Assembly: GCF_014195325.1 (NCBI RefSeq)
Contig: NZ_JACIBK010000001.1
Location: 558,001-622,000 of the forward strand
Reading direction: 5' to 3'
Source of the DNA: Rhizobium sp. BK650
GTDB lineage: Bacteria > Pseudomonadota > Alphaproteobacteria > Rhizobiales > Rhizobiaceae
Length of the DNA: 64,000 bases
Shown here: positions 18,810-29,388 of the stretch, in pieces
Layout: each line of letters opens with the position of its first letter
Numbering within the stretch: the first letter of the stretch is position 1
Program-made: the position numbers and the translations under genes
The notes under the pieces: model-generated
The model's input: the letters and a program-made list of their open reading frames with translations, nothing else
What the model was told of the DNA's origin: nothing
The model's database searches: none

Positions 18810-20222
18810 ATGATCCCGATCACGACGCTTGCAGGAAAGAAAGTCGCTCTCTTCGGTCTCGGCGGTTCGGGTCTGGCGACCGCCAAGGCACTGGTCGCCG
18901 GTGGTGCCGATGTCACGGCCTGGGACGACAATCCTGACAGCGTCGCCAAGGCTACGGCAGAGGGTATTGCCACTGCCGACCTTCGCACAATCGGCTGGAG
19001 CGCGCAGGCGCTCTTCGTGCTTTCGCCCGGCGTGCCGTTCACCCATCCGAAGCCGCACTGGACGGTGGATCTGGCGCGCGCGGCGGGTGTCGATATCGTC
19101 GGCGATGTCGAACTCTTCGTGCGTGAGCGGCGAGCGCATGCTCCAGATTGCCCTTTCATCGCGATCACCGGCACCAACGGGAAATCGACGACGACGGCGC
19201 TGATTGCCCATATCCTGAAATCGAGCGGCCGTGACACGCAGCTCGGCGGCAATATCGGCACCGCTGTCCTGACGCTCGATCCGCCGAAGGCCGAACGTTA
19301 TTTCGTCGTTGAGTGCTCCTCTTATCAGATCGATCTTGCGCCGACGCTCAATCCATCTGCCGGCATTCTCCTCAACCTGACGCCCGATCATCTCGATCGC
19401 CACGGGACGATGCAGCACTATGCCGACGTGAAGGAGCGGCTGGTGGCCGCCAGCGATGTCGCTGTTGTCGGCATCGATGACAGCCACTCGGCGCTGATCG
19501 CCGACCGTATCGAGCGGGCAGGAGTGAAGGTTATCAGGATCTCCCGCCGTAACGTGGTGGCTAACGGCATCTATGCCGAAGGGACCAAGCTCATCCAAGC
19601 AGCGAGCGGGGCGACGCGACCCTTCGCCGATCTCGGTGGCATCCAGACGCTGCGCGGTAGCCACAATGCACAGAATGCTGCTGCTGCGGCCGCAGCTTGT
19701 CTTGCAGTCGGCGTGTCTGCCGAGGATATCCGCGCAGGTCTTGCATCTTTCCCCGGCCTGAAGCACCGCATGCAGCCGGTCGGCCGGCGCGGCCATGTCG
19801 TCTTCGTCAATGATTCCAAGGCAACCAATGCCGATGCGGCAGCGCCGGCGCTTTCGAGCTATGACCGGATCTACTGGATTGCCGGCGGTTTGCCCAAAGC
19901 CGGCGGCATCACGACCCTTGCGCCCTATTTCCCGCGTATCGCCAAGGCCTATCTGATTGGCGAGGCGGCGGCGGAATTTGCTGCAACGCTCGGTGAGGCA
20001 GCACCCTACGAAATATCAGGCACGCTGGAACGGGCCGTGGCGCATGCGGCAGCTGACGCCGAAAAAGATGAGACCGGTGCCGTGGCCGTGATGTTATCCC
20101 CGGCTTGCGCAAGCTTCGACCAGTACAAGAACTTTGAAGTCAGGGGCGATGCCTTTGTCAGCCATGTGGCTGCCCTCGACGGCGTGACGATGCTGATCAA
20201 CTCGGCAACAGGAGGCAAATGA
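18810..20222 (+). CDS. murD: MurD, UDP-MurNAc-L-Ala:D-Glu ligase
   Basis: A 470-residue cytoplasmic ligase adding D-glutamate. The N-terminal Rossmann-type domain begins with [14 protein letters not shown], the ATP loop is GTNGKST (121-127), and the conserved NDSKATN and GGLPK elements lie in the C-terminal domain. It is seven bases after mraY and one base before ftsW. Confidence 0.96.
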   Translation: MIPITTLAGKKVALFGLGGSGLATAKALVAGGADVTAWDDNPDSVAKATAEGIATADLRTIGWSAQALFVLSPGVPFTHPKPHWTVDLARAAGVDIVGDVELFVRERRAHAPDCPFIAITGTNGKSTTTALIAHILKSSGRDTQLGGNIGTAVLTLDPPKAERYFVVECSSYQIDLAPTLNPSAGILLNLTPDHLDRHGTMQHYADVKERLVAASDVAVVGIDDSHSALIADRIERAGVKVIRISRRNVVANGIYAEGTKLIQAASGATRPFADLGGIQTLRGSHNAQNAAAAAAACLAVGVSAEDIRAGLASFPGLKHRMQPVGRRGHVVFVNDSKATNADAAAPALSSYDRIYWIAGGLPKAGGITTLAPYFPRIAKAYLIGEAAAEFAATLGEAAPYEISGTLERAVAHAAADAEKDETGAVAVMLSPACASFDQYKNFEVRGDAFVSHVAALDGVTMLINSATGGK

Positions 20223-20223
20223 C

Positions 20224-21378
20224 ATGGTGAGCCGCGCGGAACGTGGAGCCTTGGCCGATTGGTTCTGGACCATCGACCGCTTTTTTCTGGCCTTGTTCCT
20301 CTTCCTGATGGGCATCGGCTTCATGCTCTCCTTTGCGGCGTCGCCGGCGGTTGCCGAGCGCATCGGCCTCGAACCCTTCCACTTCGTCAAGCGCCACGCG
20401 GCCTTCATGATACCGTCGATCGCGGTCATGCTTGGTCTTTCCTTCCTGACGCCGCGGCAGATACGGCGCACCGCCATCATCCTGCTGATCGTCGCACTTG
20501 CGATGATGCTGCTGGTGCTGTTCTTCGGCCAGGAGGTCAAGGGCGGCAGACGCTGGATCTGGATCGCAGGACTTTCCATTCAGCCGTCGGAATTCATGAA
20601 GCCGGCCTTCGTCGTCGTTTGCGCATGGCTCTTTGCCGAACATGCGCGCCAGCCGGAGATACCGGGTAATCTTTTCGCCATCATCCTGTTTGGCATTGTC
20701 GTCGCTCTTCTTGTCGCCCAGCCAGATCTTGGCCAGACGATCCTGACGACGGCGGTCTGGGGCGGCATGTTCTTCATGGCCGGGATGCCATGGCTTTGGA
20801 TCATCGTGCTCGGCGCCGGCGGCGCAGGCGGCCTCGTGACCGCTTACTACGTTTTCCCGCACGTGGCGGGCCGAATAAACAAGTTCCTCACCGGCGAAGG
20901 CGATACGTTCCAGATCGATACCGCCCGCGAGGCGATCATTCGCGGCGACTGGTTCGGTCAGGGACCGGGCGAAGGTATCGTCAAGCGCATCATCCCGGAC
21001 GCCCATACCGACTTCATCTTCTCGGTTGCGGCCGAGGAATTCGGCATCGTCTTCTGCATCGCGCTCGTCGCCATCTTCACCGTGCTGGTGTTGCGCGGCC
21101 TGTCGCATGCCTATCGCGAACGCAACGACTTCAACCGTTTTGCCGTTGCCGGCCTCGTGCTGCAGATGGGCATTCAGTCCATCATCAATATCGGCGTCAA
21201 TCTCGAACTGCTGCCGGCAAAAGGCATGACGCTGCCGCTGATTTCCTATGGTGGCTCGTCGATGGTGGCGATCTGCGTGACGGCCGGCTTCATTCTGGCG
21301 CTGACGCGCCATCGCCCGGAAAAACGTGCGCAGGACCGGAGCCTCTTCCGGGTGCCGCACGGTATGCCGGCGGAGTGA
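20224..21378 (+). CDS. ftsW: FtsW, septal peptidoglycan glycosyltransferase (SEDS)
   Basis: A 384-residue polytopic SEDS protein with about ten membrane spans. Family signatures are RRWIWIAGLSIQPSEFMKP near residue 107 and the PLISYGGSS motif near 338-346. With FtsI it polymerises lipid II at the septum. A GGAGG site lies within the end of murD, and murG follows six bases later. Confidence 0.96.
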   Translation: MVSRAERGALADWFWTIDRFFLALFLFLMGIGFMLSFAASPAVAERIGLEPFHFVKRHAAFMIPSIAVMLGLSFLTPRQIRRTAIILLIVALAMMLLVLFFGQEVKGGRRWIWIAGLSIQPSEFMKPAFVVVCAWLFAEHARQPEIPGNLFAIILFGIVVALLVAQPDLGQTILTTAVWGGMFFMAGMPWLWIIVLGAGGAGGLVTAYYVFPHVAGRINKFLTGEGDTFQIDTAREAIIRGDWFGQGPGEGIVKRIIPDAHTDFIFSVAAEEFGIVFCIALVAIFTVLVLRGLSHAYRERNDFNRFAVAGLVLQMGIQSIINIGVNLELLPAKGMTLPLISYGGSSMVAICVTAGFILALTRHRPEKRAQDRSLFRVPHGMPAE

Positions 21379-21384
21379 GGAATT

Positions 21385-22509
21385 ATGAGCAAGGGCATCG
21401 TCCTTCTTGCCGCCGGGGGAACCGGCGGCCACGTGTTTCCGGCAGAGGCGCTCGCTTTCAAGCTCAGAGAGCGTGGCTATGCGGTGCATCTCGTCACCGA
21501 CAGCCGTGCGGAGCGTTATGCCGGCAAGTTTCCGGCCGATGAAATCCATGTCGTGCCGTCGGCGACGATCGGTTCTAAGAGCCCCGTGGCCGTTGCCCGT
21601 TCTCTATGGAAGCTCTGGACCGGAATGCGCAGCGCAAAGCGGCTGATTCAGCGGCTGAAGCCCGTCATCGTCGTCGGCTTCGGCGGTTATCCGACCGTGC
21701 CGCCGCTGCTGGCCGCAACGCGCCTTGGCGTGCCTTCCATGCTGCACGAGCAGAATGCCGTCATGGGTCGCGCCAACAAGGCGCTCGCGTCTCGTGTCAG
21801 AGCGATTGCCGGCGGCTTCCTGCCTGAAAGCGGCGGCGCGTTTTCCGACAAGACGGTCGCGACCGGCAATCCCGTGCGACCGGCGATCCTTACCGCAGCC
21901 GAGCAGCCTTACGTGCCTTCCTACCCAGGCGAGCCATTCAATCTCGTGGTCTTCGGCGGCAGCCAGGGCGCGCAGTATTTCTCCAAAGCGATGCCGACGG
22001 CGATCAGCCTGCTCGACGATGCGCTACGCGCGCGGCTGAGGGTGACCCAACAGGTTCGTCCCGAGGATATGGAGATGGTGCGCGACTGCACAGTTCAGCT
22101 GCAGATGGGCGCCGATATTGCACCGTTTTTCACCGACATGGCGGAGCGCCTTGCCAAGGCACATCTCGTCATCTGCCGTTCCGGCGCCTCGACGGTTTCG
22201 GAAATTTCGGTGATTGGGCGCCCGGCGGTGCTGGTCCCCTATCCGCATGCCCTTGACCACGATCAGGCGGCGAATGCGGCGGCGCTCGCGGCAACCGGTG
22301 GGGCCAATGTGATCGCACAGTCGGAGTTGTCTCCGGAGCGTATCGCCTCCATCCTGACGCATGTGATGAACGACCCGGAAAAACTTGCCAACATGGCGGC
22401 GGCCGCCAAACTCGCAGGAAAACCGGATGCAGCAAACTTGCTTGCCGACATGGTTGAGGCTATTGCCGCCGGCAAGACAGTTACAGAATTCAAGGGGGCA
22501 CGCACATGA
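21385..22509 (+). CDS. murG: MurG, UDP-GlcNAc:lipid I GlcNAc transferase
   Basis: A 374-residue GT28 glycosyltransferase at the inner face of the membrane; it turns lipid I into lipid II. The N-terminal glycine loop [10 protein letters not shown] (11-20), [12 protein letters not shown] and the donor-site block FGGSQGAQ and [10 protein letters not shown] are all present. Its stop overlaps the murC start as ATGA. Confidence 0.97.
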   Translation: MSKGIVLLAAGGTGGHVFPAEALAFKLRERGYAVHLVTDSRAERYAGKFPADEIHVVPSATIGSKSPVAVARSLWKLWTGMRSAKRLIQRLKPVIVVGFGGYPTVPPLLAATRLGVPSMLHEQNAVMGRANKALASRVRAIAGGFLPESGGAFSDKTVATGNPVRPAILTAAEQPYVPSYPGEPFNLVVFGGSQGAQYFSKAMPTAISLLDDALRARLRVTQQVRPEDMEMVRDCTVQLQMGADIAPFFTDMAERLAKAHLVICRSGASTVSEISVIGRPAVLVPYPHALDHDQAANAAALAATGGANVIAQSELSPERIASILTHVMNDPEKLANMAAAAKLAGKPDAANLLADMVEAIAAGKTVTEFKGART

Positions 22510-23921
22510 AGCTGCCAAAGACGATCGGCCTTGTCCATTTCATCGGCATCGGCGGTATCGGCATGAGCGGTATCGCGGAGGTGCTGCACAATCTCGGCCA
22601 CAGGGTGCAGGGATCGGATCAGTCCGACAGCGCCAATGTCCAGCGCCTGCGTGACAAGGGCATCGAGGTCTTCGTCGGCCACAAGGCGGAAAACCTCGGC
22701 GACGCCGAAGTCGTCGTCGTCTCCACTGCGATCAAGAAGAGCAATCCGGAACTCGTCGCTGCGCGCGAAAAGCTGTTGCCGGTGGTGCGCCGCGCGGAAA
22801 TGCTGGCCGAACTCATGCGCTTTCGCAATGCGATCGCGATCGGCGGCACGCACGGCAAGACGACGACCACCTCGCTTGTCGCAACGCTGCTCGAAGCCGG
22901 CGGGCTGGACCCGACCGTCATCAATGGCGGCATCATCAATGCCTATGGCACGAATGCGCGCATGGGCGAGGGCGAGTGGATGGTGGTGGAGGCGGACGAG
23001 TCAGACGGTACTTTCCTGAAGCTGCCGGCCGATGTCGCCGTCGTCACCAATATCGACCCTGAGCATCTCGACCATTATGGCAATTTCGATGCCGTTCGCG
23101 CCGCGTTCAGGCAGTTCGTCGAAAACGTGCCTTTCTACGGCTTCGGCGTTATGTGCCTCGATCATCCCGAGGTGCAGGCGCTGGTCAGCCGTATCGAGGA
23201 CCGCAAGGTCATCACCTACGGCGAAAATCCGCAGGCAGATGTGCGCTTCATGAATGTGCGTATAGAAGGCACGCGATCGGTCTTCGACGTGGAGATCCGC
23301 CGTCGCCGTACAGGACAGGTCACCCGGCTCGACGATCTCGTCATGCCGATGCCAGGCCGTCACAATATCTCTAATGCGACCGCGGCCGTTGCCGTCGCCA
23401 ACCGGCTCGGCATTTCCAGGGAAGCCATTGCCAAGGGGCTTGCCTCGTTCGGCGGCGTCAAGCGCCGGTTTACGCTGACAGGCGAATGGAACGGCGTGCA
23501 GATTTTCGACGACTATGGTCACCATCCGGTCGAGATCAAGGCGGTGCTGCGCGCTGCCCGCGAGGCCTGCAAGGGCCGGATCATCGCCGTGCACCAGCCG
23601 CATCGCTATACGCGGCTGTCGAGCCTGTTCGAAGAATTTGCCGCCTGCTTCAACGATGCAGACAGCATTTTCATCGCGCCTGTCTACGCCGCCGGTGAGG
23701 AAGCGATCGAGGGAGCGGATTCGGAATCGCTGGTTTCCCGTATCAAATCGGGGGGGCATCGTGATGCGCGCTTCCTTCCTTCGGCGGAAGCTCTACCTCA
23801 GATGGTAGCAGAGATTGCAAAACCCGGGGACTTTGTGGTTCTTCTGGGTGCTGGTAGCATTACATATTGGGCAGCAGCGCTGCCGAAGCAGTTGCAAGAC
23901 CTTTCAGGAAAGTCCGCATGA
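22506..23921 (+). CDS. murC: MurC, UDP-MurNAc:L-Ala ligase
   Basis: A 471-residue ligase adding the first amino acid to UDP-MurNAc. It shows the N-terminal [15 protein letters not shown] motif, the ATP loop GTHGKTTTT (114-122) and the [12 protein letters not shown] block near 337. Both ends overlap neighbours by four bases (murG and murB), pointing to tight translational coupling of the three genes. Confidence 0.97.
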   Translation: MKLPKTIGLVHFIGIGGIGMSGIAEVLHNLGHRVQGSDQSDSANVQRLRDKGIEVFVGHKAENLGDAEVVVVSTAIKKSNPELVAAREKLLPVVRRAEMLAELMRFRNAIAIGGTHGKTTTTSLVATLLEAGGLDPTVINGGIINAYGTNARMGEGEWMVVEADESDGTFLKLPADVAVVTNIDPEHLDHYGNFDAVRAAFRQFVENVPFYGFGVMCLDHPEVQALVSRIEDRKVITYGENPQADVRFMNVRIEGTRSVFDVEIRRRRTGQVTRLDDLVMPMPGRHNISNATAAVAVANRLGISREAIAKGLASFGGVKRRFTLTGEWNGVQIFDDYGHHPVEIKAVLRAAREACKGRIIAVHQPHRYTRLSSLFEEFAACFNDADSIFIAPVYAAGEEAIEGADSESLVSRIKSGGHRDARFLPSAEALPQMVAEIAKPGDFVVLLGAGSITYWAAALPKQLQDLSGKSA

Positions 23922-24892
23922 AACAGGTTAACGGGGAAAAGCTTCTTGCCTCTCTCGGAGATGGCGTAAAGGACATTCGTGGCCGATTGACGCCGGATGC
24001 CCCCATGGATCGTGTCACGTGGTTTCGCGCCGGTGGTCTTGCCGAGCTGATGTTCCAGCCGCATGATGAGGAAGATCTCATCGCCTTCCTGAAGATCCTG
24101 CCGGATGAAGTGCCGCTGACGGTCGTCGGCGTCGGTTCGAATATCCTGGTCCGCGACGGCGGTATCCCTGGCGTCGTGCTGCGGCTGTCGGCCAAGGGCT
24201 TCGGTTCCGTCGAGCTCGCCGGCGAAAACCGTATCGTCGCCGGTGCCATCTGCCCCGACAAGCATGTGGCGGCGATGGCGATGGATAATGGCATTGGCGG
24301 TTTCGCCTTCTATTACGGAATTCCCGGCGGCATCGGTGGCGCTGCCCGCATGAATGCCGGTGCCAATGGTTCTGAGACGAAGGACCGCGTCGTCGAAGTG
24401 CGGGCGATCGACCGCAAGGGCAACAAGCACGTGCTGTCGAATGCCGATATGGGCTATTCCTATCGTCATTCTGATGCCGCTGACGACCTGATCTTCACCT
24501 CGGTGGTTTTTGAAGGTTATTCCGACGACCGGGCCAAGATCCGCGCGGAAATGGATGCCGTGCGCAACCATCGTGAGACGGTACAGCCGATTCGCGAAAA
24601 GACCGGGGGCTCGACCTTCAAGAACCCGGAGGGTCATTCTGCCTGGAAACTGATCGACGAAGCGGGTTGCCGCGGCCTCGTTATCGGCGGCGCGCAGATG
24701 TCGTCGCTTCACTGCAATTTCATGATCAACATGGGACAGGCGACGGGCTACGATCTCGAATATCTCGGCGAGGAAGTGCGCCGCAAGGTTTTCGAGACGG
24801 CCGGCATCAAGCTCGAATGGGAAATCAAGCGTGTCGGCCTCTTCATGCCGGACCGTGAGGTCCACCCCTTCCAGGGCGTCACATCAGAATAG
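23918..24892 (+). CDS. murB: MurB, UDP-N-acetylenolpyruvoylglucosamine reductase
   Basis: A 324-residue FAD enzyme that reduces UDP-GlcNAc-enolpyruvate to UDP-MurNAc with NADPH. FAD-binding elements [13 protein letters not shown] and [16 protein letters not shown] are visible, and the catalytic serine lies in [11 protein letters not shown] 23918 overlaps the murC TGA. It is the last gene of the first dcw half; the next gene is convergent and ends only three bases away, with no terminator between them. Confidence 0.96.
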   Translation: MKQVNGEKLLASLGDGVKDIRGRLTPDAPMDRVTWFRAGGLAELMFQPHDEEDLIAFLKILPDEVPLTVVGVGSNILVRDGGIPGVVLRLSAKGFGSVELAGENRIVAGAICPDKHVAAMAMDNGIGGFAFYYGIPGGIGGAARMNAGANGSETKDRVVEVRAIDRKGNKHVLSNADMGYSYRHSDAADDLIFTSVVFEGYSDDRAKIRAEMDAVRNHRETVQPIREKTGGSTFKNPEGHSAWKLIDEAGCRGLVIGGAQMSSLHCNFMINMGQATGYDLEYLGEEVRRKVFETAGIKLEWEIKRVGLFMPDREVHPFQGVTSE

Positions 24893-24895
24893 GCG

Positions 24896-25825
24896 CTATA
24901 TTACCGCAAGCCTCAAACCTTCCCACGGCGTGACGACGGGCGACCAGCCCAGCACGTCACGGGCGTGGGAAATATCGACCTGTAGCGAGCCGCAGAGGCG
25001 CTGATAGACGGCTTCCCTTCCTGTGATCCTGGCTGCCATGTGCATCAGGGACGGCGGGAAGGGCAGCAGCATCGGTTTGACGGCGAGGCCTGCGGCAATG
25101 CCCTGGATCAGCGCGGGCGTCGAAAGATCCTCGCCATCTCCGGCAAGGAAGGTTTCGCCGGCGGCGGCGGAATGGTGCATGCAGGTGATGATGAGATCGA
25201 CGAGGTTCTGTACGGCCACCAGCGTGCGGCGATTTTTCAGCGAGGCAAAGGGCAGCGGCAGCTTCTTGCGGACCAGCCCGACAAGCAGGGCAAAATTGCC
25301 GCGCGCGCCGGGACCGTAAACCAGCGGCGGGCGGATGATGACGACTTCCATCCCGGTGCGGGCAGCGATTTCGCGCAGGCCGATTTCGCTTTCCATCTTG
25401 GAAATGCCATAGGGATCGAGAGGCTTCGGAACATCATCGTGCCGGAAGGGCCGGTCGTTTTCTTCACCATTGACCTTGATCGTGCTGACGAAGACGAAGC
25501 GCTTCACGCCGGCGCGGGCTGCCTGTTCGGCAAGGTTGAGGGTGGAAGCGGTGTTGACGCGGCGGAAGTCGGCCAGCGGATCGGCAGAGCGATCGTTCAT
25601 GATATGAACGCGGGCGGCGAGATGGACGATGACATTGATGCCTTGCAGCGCTGCCGTCCAATCGGTCGTCTCGGTGATATCGACAGGGAAATGCCTGACA
25701 TCGGACGGGAAGGCTGATGTCGCAGCTCGCGTCGTGACCGCCAAGTCGCAAATCCGCTCTCTATGCAGTCGTTCGACAAGAGGAACGCCGACGAAGCCGG
25801 CTGCGCCGGTGACGAGGCATCGCAT
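24896..25825 (-). CDS. NAD-dependent epimerase/dehydratase (extended SDR)
   Basis: A 309-residue extended short-chain dehydrogenase similar in layout to UDP-hexose 4-epimerases. The nucleotide motif TGAAGFVG (6-13) and the catalytic pair in YGISK are visible, with STIK before them and RPPLVYGPG after. Substrate is probably a nucleotide sugar, but no sugar-transferase neighbour narrows it. It is transcribed against the dcw genes and lies inside the gap between murB and ddl. Confidence 0.85.
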   Translation of the reverse strand: MRCLVTGAAGFVGVPLVERLHRERICDLAVTTRAATSAFPSDVRHFPVDITETTDWTAALQGINVIVHLAARVHIMNDRSADPLADFRRVNTASTLNLAEQAARAGVKRFVFVSTIKVNGEENDRPFRHDDVPKPLDPYGISKMESEIGLREIAARTGMEVVIIRPPLVYGPGARGNFALLVGLVRKKLPLPFASLKNRRTLVAVQNLVDLIITCMHHSAAAGETFLAGDGEDLSTPALIQGIAAGLAVKPMLLPFPPSLMHMAARITGREAVYQRLCGSLQVDISHARDVLGWSPVVTPWEGLRLAVI

Positions 25826-25889
25826 GATCTTCTCCCTGTTCGCCCTTGGAGGCTCTGGCTAGCCGGAAGTGTCGATTGCATCAATAAAA

Positions 25890-25925
25890 AAAGCCGCGGC
25901 GGGTTACGTCGCGGCTTTCTTGAGC
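25890..25925 (-). terminator. Terminator of the MHS transporter gene
   Basis: Nine-base-pair stem AAAGCCGCG (25890-25898)/CGCGGCTTT (25910-25918). Read on the minus strand, the stem runs into seven T residues directly after it, 22 bases past the transporter stop. Confidence 0.85.
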
Positions 25926-25939
25926 ATGGCTAGAAAGTC

Positions 25940-27241
25940 TTAGACTTCTTCGCGGCCCGATAGCAGGATGCAGATCAGCGAGATCGCAGCGGAGGCGGCG
26001 AGGTAGTAGCCGACAAAATCAAGGCTGTAGTTGGTCGCGAGCCAGGTGGCGATATAAGGAGCAAGCGATGCTCCGAAGATGCCGCCGAGATTGAAGGTCA
26101 TCGAGGCGCCGGTGTAACGCACCATGGTCGGGAAGGGGGCCGCAAGTGCAGCGCCGATCGGACCGTAGGTGAAACCCATCAATGCAAGGCCGATGATGGA
26201 GCACAGGACAGCGCCCGTGAGGCCAGCCGTCAGCAGGCTCGCATAGAAGAAGCCGAAGATAGCGATGGCGATCGTCGTCAGGATCAGGATAAGGCGACGC
26301 GAGTAGCGGTCGGACAGCCAGCCGGAAAGCGGGATCGTCAGGCCGAAGAAGACGACGCCGACGAGCTGGATGATCAAGAACTGCTCACGCGTATAGCCGA
26401 GTTTCGTCGTGCCCCAGGACAGCGTGAAGACTGTCATCAGGTAGAAGAGCACGAAGGTGGCCACCGCGATGAAGGTGCCAAGGATCAGGCTGCGCAAATG
26501 GCCGCGAAAGACGGTCGCGACTGGAACGGCGACCCGCTCGTGCTTTTCGACTGCTTTCTGGAATTCCGGCGTTTCGGCGATTTTCAGGCGGACGTAGAGA
26601 CCGACAGCGACGAGCGCGAGGCTGGCGATGAAGGGAATGCGCCAGCCATAGGCGAGAAAGTCCTCGTTGCTCATGGTTTCCGCCAGGATCAGGAAGAAGC
26701 CGGAGGAAAGGATGAAGCCGATCGGCGCGCCGAGCTGCGGGAACATAGCGTACCAGCTGCGCTTGCCGGGAGGGGCATTTTCGGTGGCGAGCAGCACTGC
26801 CCCGCCCCATTCGCCGCCAAGGCCGAGGCCCTGACCGAAGCGGCACAGCGCGAGCAGAAGCGGAGCGGCGATGCCGATCGTATCATAACCCGGCAGCATG
26901 CCGATCACGACGGTCGACAGGCCCATGGTCATGAGCGCTGCCACGAGAGTCGCCTTGCGGCCGACCTTGTCTCCGAAATGGCCGAAGACCACCGCGCCGA
27001 AAGGGCGGGCGAAGAAGGCGATCGAGAAGGTCACCAGCGACTGCAGGAGTGCGGAGGTCGGATCGCTCGAGGGGAAGAAAAGGTGCGGGAAAACGATGAC
27101 GGCTGCCGTCGCGTAGACGTAGAAGTCGAAGAATTCGATGGTGGTGCCTATGAGGCTAGCGATCAGGACGCGTGCCGGCGAATTGACTTGCGCGCTGTTC
27201 GAAGGGCTCGGCGATACGGAGATCGCTTCTGTCATGTTCAT
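25940..27241 (-). CDS. MFS transporter, metabolite:H+ symporter (MHS) type
   Basis: A 433-residue protein with twelve predicted membrane spans. The MHS-subfamily pattern is clear: IGTTIEFFDFYVYATAA in span 1, FGHFGDKVGRK in the loop between spans 2 and 3, and GLGLGGEWGGAVLLATE near 140-156. Relatives carry dicarboxylates, shikimate, proline/betaine or ketoglutarate; the substrate cannot be fixed here. It is a separate unit ending in its own terminator, placed between murB and ddl on the opposite strand. Confidence 0.88.
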   Translation of the reverse strand: MNMTEAISVSPSPSNSAQVNSPARVLIASLIGTTIEFFDFYVYATAAVIVFPHLFFPSSDPTSALLQSLVTFSIAFFARPFGAVVFGHFGDKVGRKATLVAALMTMGLSTVVIGMLPGYDTIGIAAPLLLALCRFGQGLGLGGEWGGAVLLATENAPPGKRSWYAMFPQLGAPIGFILSSGFFLILAETMSNEDFLAYGWRIPFIASLALVAVGLYVRLKIAETPEFQKAVEKHERVAVPVATVFRGHLRSLILGTFIAVATFVLFYLMTVFTLSWGTTKLGYTREQFLIIQLVGVVFFGLTIPLSGWLSDRYSRRLILILTTIAIAIFGFFYASLLTAGLTGAVLCSIIGLALMGFTYGPIGAALAAPFPTMVRYTGASMTFNLGGIFGASLAPYIATWLATNYSLDFVGYYLAASAAISLICILLSGREEV

Positions 27242-27501
27242 TCCAATCAGTATTTTTATCGATTTCCTTGGGAGGCCGCCGCTCTTAACGCAATTTTAAG
27301 GCTGAGAAAATGCCTAGACACGCAAGAATATGAGGCGGGCGATATTATCTGCCAGTGTGGCTGGGACGCCGCCATGTCGAGTATTCTCAGCCTTCCTTCA
27401 GTCTTGTATCGGCTTTATGCAGGCCAGCCGCGAACTTGACGGGAATCAAATTGTATCTGATTTCTGAAGAACTCTCTGGTTGAGAGAGTGGAGGGGCACA
27501 T

Positions 27502-28188
27502 ATGCAAAAAAGTCTTGCTGCCGAGTTTTTCGGCACATTCTGGCTGGTTTTCGGCGGATGCGGCAGTGCCGTGCTCGCGGCTGCGTATCCTGAACTTGGA
27601 ATCGGTTTTGCTGGCGTAGCGCTGGCGTTTGGTTTGACCGTCCTCACCATGGCCTATGCGGTGGGCGGTATTTCCGGCGGCCATTTCAATCCTGCAGTCT
27701 CTCTCGGCCTCGTCGCTGCGGGACGTTTTCCCGCCGCACGTCTCATTCCCTATATCGTCGCACAGGTGGTCGGTGCGGCCGTCGCTGCCGCTGCGCTCTA
27801 TATGATCGCTAGCGGCAAGGCGGGTTTCGAGCTTGGAGGGTTTGCTGCCAATGGATATGGCGAACATTCTCCGGGCGGCTATTCGTTGCTTTCGGCGCTG
27901 CTGATCGAAGTTCTGCTGACGATGTTTTTCCTGATCATCATCCTAGGCTCGACCAGCAGCAGAGTGCCCGCCGGCTTTGCACCGCTTGCAATCGGCCTTG
28001 GGTTGACCCTGATTCACCTCGTCGCGATTCCCGTGACGAATACCTCGGTCAATCCGGCGCGTTCCACCGGGCAAGCGCTTTTCGTCGGTGGTTGGGCGCT
28101 GCAGCAACTCTGGCTGTTCTGGGTCGCGCCTCTAGCGGGAGGTGCGATCGGCGGCCTCATCTGGAAGTTCTTCGGCGATAAAGACTGA
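27502..28188 (+). CDS. aqpZ: Aquaporin Z
   Basis: A 228-residue MIP-family channel with six spans and both NPA boxes, at 63-65 (GGHFNPAVS) and 184-186 (SVNPARSTG). The arginine after the second box and the compact length fit a water channel (AqpZ) rather than a glycerol facilitator. GGAGGGG precedes the ATG. A strong terminator follows, so it is a single-gene unit just before ddl. Confidence 0.95.
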   Translation: MQKSLAAEFFGTFWLVFGGCGSAVLAAAYPELGIGFAGVALAFGLTVLTMAYAVGGISGGHFNPAVSLGLVAAGRFPAARLIPYIVAQVVGAAVAAAALYMIASGKAGFELGGFAANGYGEHSPGGYSLLSALLIEVLLTMFFLIIILGSTSSRVPAGFAPLAIGLGLTLIHLVAIPVTNTSVNPARSTGQALFVGGWALQQLWLFWVAPLAGGAIGGLIWKFFGDKD

Positions 28189-28216
28189 CCGCAAAACATC
28201 GAAGCATGCCATTGAG

Positions 28217-28250
28217 CCCGCGTGGTTTTTTCCACGCGGGTTTTTCTTTT
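28217..28250 (+). terminator. Rho-independent terminator of aqpZ
   Basis: Nine-base-pair stem CCCGCGTGG/CCACGCGGG with a six-T loop, followed by TTTTTCTTTT. It isolates aqpZ from ddl and implies that ddl-ftsQAZ has its own promoter. Confidence 0.93.
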
Positions 28251-28327
28251 CCGTTCTCCTCATAGACTGTTGCCCGCGAGGTCCGCCGGGCTGCAAGGGT
28301 GAAAAATGAACCAAATAGCAAGGGGGA

Positions 28328-28357
28328 GTTAACGAAAGTAAACGGTTCGTTAACCAT
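28328..28357 (+). promoter_or_regulatory. CtrA-like double site before ddl-ftsQAZ
   Basis: GTTAACGAA (28328-28336) and TTCGTTAAC (28346-28354) form a perfect 9-bp inverted repeat. The two GTTAAC cores start 21 bp apart, two helical turns. The second core extends to TTAACCAT (28350-28357), an exact match to the short CtrA consensus. It lies about 105 bases before the ddl start. Confidence 0.6.
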
Positions 28358-28461
28358 AATGTTGTTCTAATGCACCCGGGTCAGACAAAGGCTGCGACCT
28401 GCGAGAACAGCTCCGCGCAAGCCTCGGTTCTGCAATGTGAAAGTTATTTTTGGGGATGTCG

Positions 28462-29388
28462 ATGAGTCGTGAGCACGTAGCTGTCCTGATGGGCGGGTTT
28501 TCCTCGGAGAGGCCTGTCAGCCTTTCCTCGGGAAAGGCGTGCGCCGATGCGCTTGAGGCCGAAGGTTTCAAGGTGACGCGCATCGATGTCGAGCGTGACA
28601 TCTCCGAAAAACTCTCCGCCGTGAAGCCGGATGTTGTCTTCAACGCCTTGCATGGGCCTTTCGGGGAAGATGGCACCATTCAGGGTATTCTTGAATATCT
28701 GCAGATCCCCTATACGCATTCGGGCGTGCTTGCCTCCGCGCTTGCCATGGACAAGGCCCGCGCGAAGCGTGTGGCTGCCGCTGCCGGCGTTCCGGTTGCT
28801 GAGTCCCAGGTTCTGAACCGTTTCTCGTTTCCGTCCGAGCATCCGATGAAGGCGCCCTATGTGGTCAAGCCGGTGCGGGAGGGGTCCAGCTTCGGGGTCG
28901 TCATCGTTGGCGAGGATCAGGCGCATCCGCCGCAGATCATCGGTTCGGCCGAGTGGCGCTATGGCGAGGAAGTCATCGTCGAGCGGTACATCCATGGTCG
29001 CGAGCTGACCTGCGGTGTCATGGGCGATCAACCCATGGATGTCATCGAGGTGGTGCCGCAGGGCCACAATTTCTATGATTACGACTCCAAGTATGCGGCG
29101 GGTGGCTCAAAACATGTCTTGCCGGCTAAAATTTCACCGAAAATTTACCAAAAAATACAAACATTGGCGCTAAGGGCGCATCAAGCAATCGGTTGCCGCG
29201 GCGTCAGTCGGTCCGACTTTCGTTATGACGATCGTTTCTCCGAAGACGGCGAGCTCATCTGGCTGGAGGTCAACACCCAGCCAGGCATGACGCCAACCTC
29301 CCTTGTGCCCGAAATGGCCGGCTATGCCGGATATTCCTTTGGTGCATTTCTCCGGTGGATGGTGGAGGACGCGTCTTGTTTGCGTTGA
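28462..29388 (+). CDS. ddl: D-alanine--D-alanine ligase
   Basis: A 308-residue ATP-grasp enzyme that makes D-Ala-D-Ala for MurF. Conserved pieces are [17 protein letters not shown] at the N terminus, [12 protein letters not shown], the REGSSFGV loop and [10 protein letters not shown] near the end. ATG 28462 is chosen because GGGG lies six bases upstream; ATG 28456 is two codons earlier. It opens the second half of the dcw cluster and overlaps ftsQ by 13 bases. Confidence 0.96.
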   Translation: MSREHVAVLMGGFSSERPVSLSSGKACADALEAEGFKVTRIDVERDISEKLSAVKPDVVFNALHGPFGEDGTIQGILEYLQIPYTHSGVLASALAMDKARAKRVAAAAGVPVAESQVLNRFSFPSEHPMKAPYVVKPVREGSSFGVVIVGEDQAHPPQIIGSAEWRYGEEVIVERYIHGRELTCGVMGDQPMDVIEVVPQGHNFYDYDSKYAAGGSKHVLPAKISPKIYQKIQTLALRAHQAIGCRGVSRSDFRYDDRFSEDGELIWLEVNTQPGMTPTSLVPEMAGYAGYSFGAFLRWMVEDASCLR

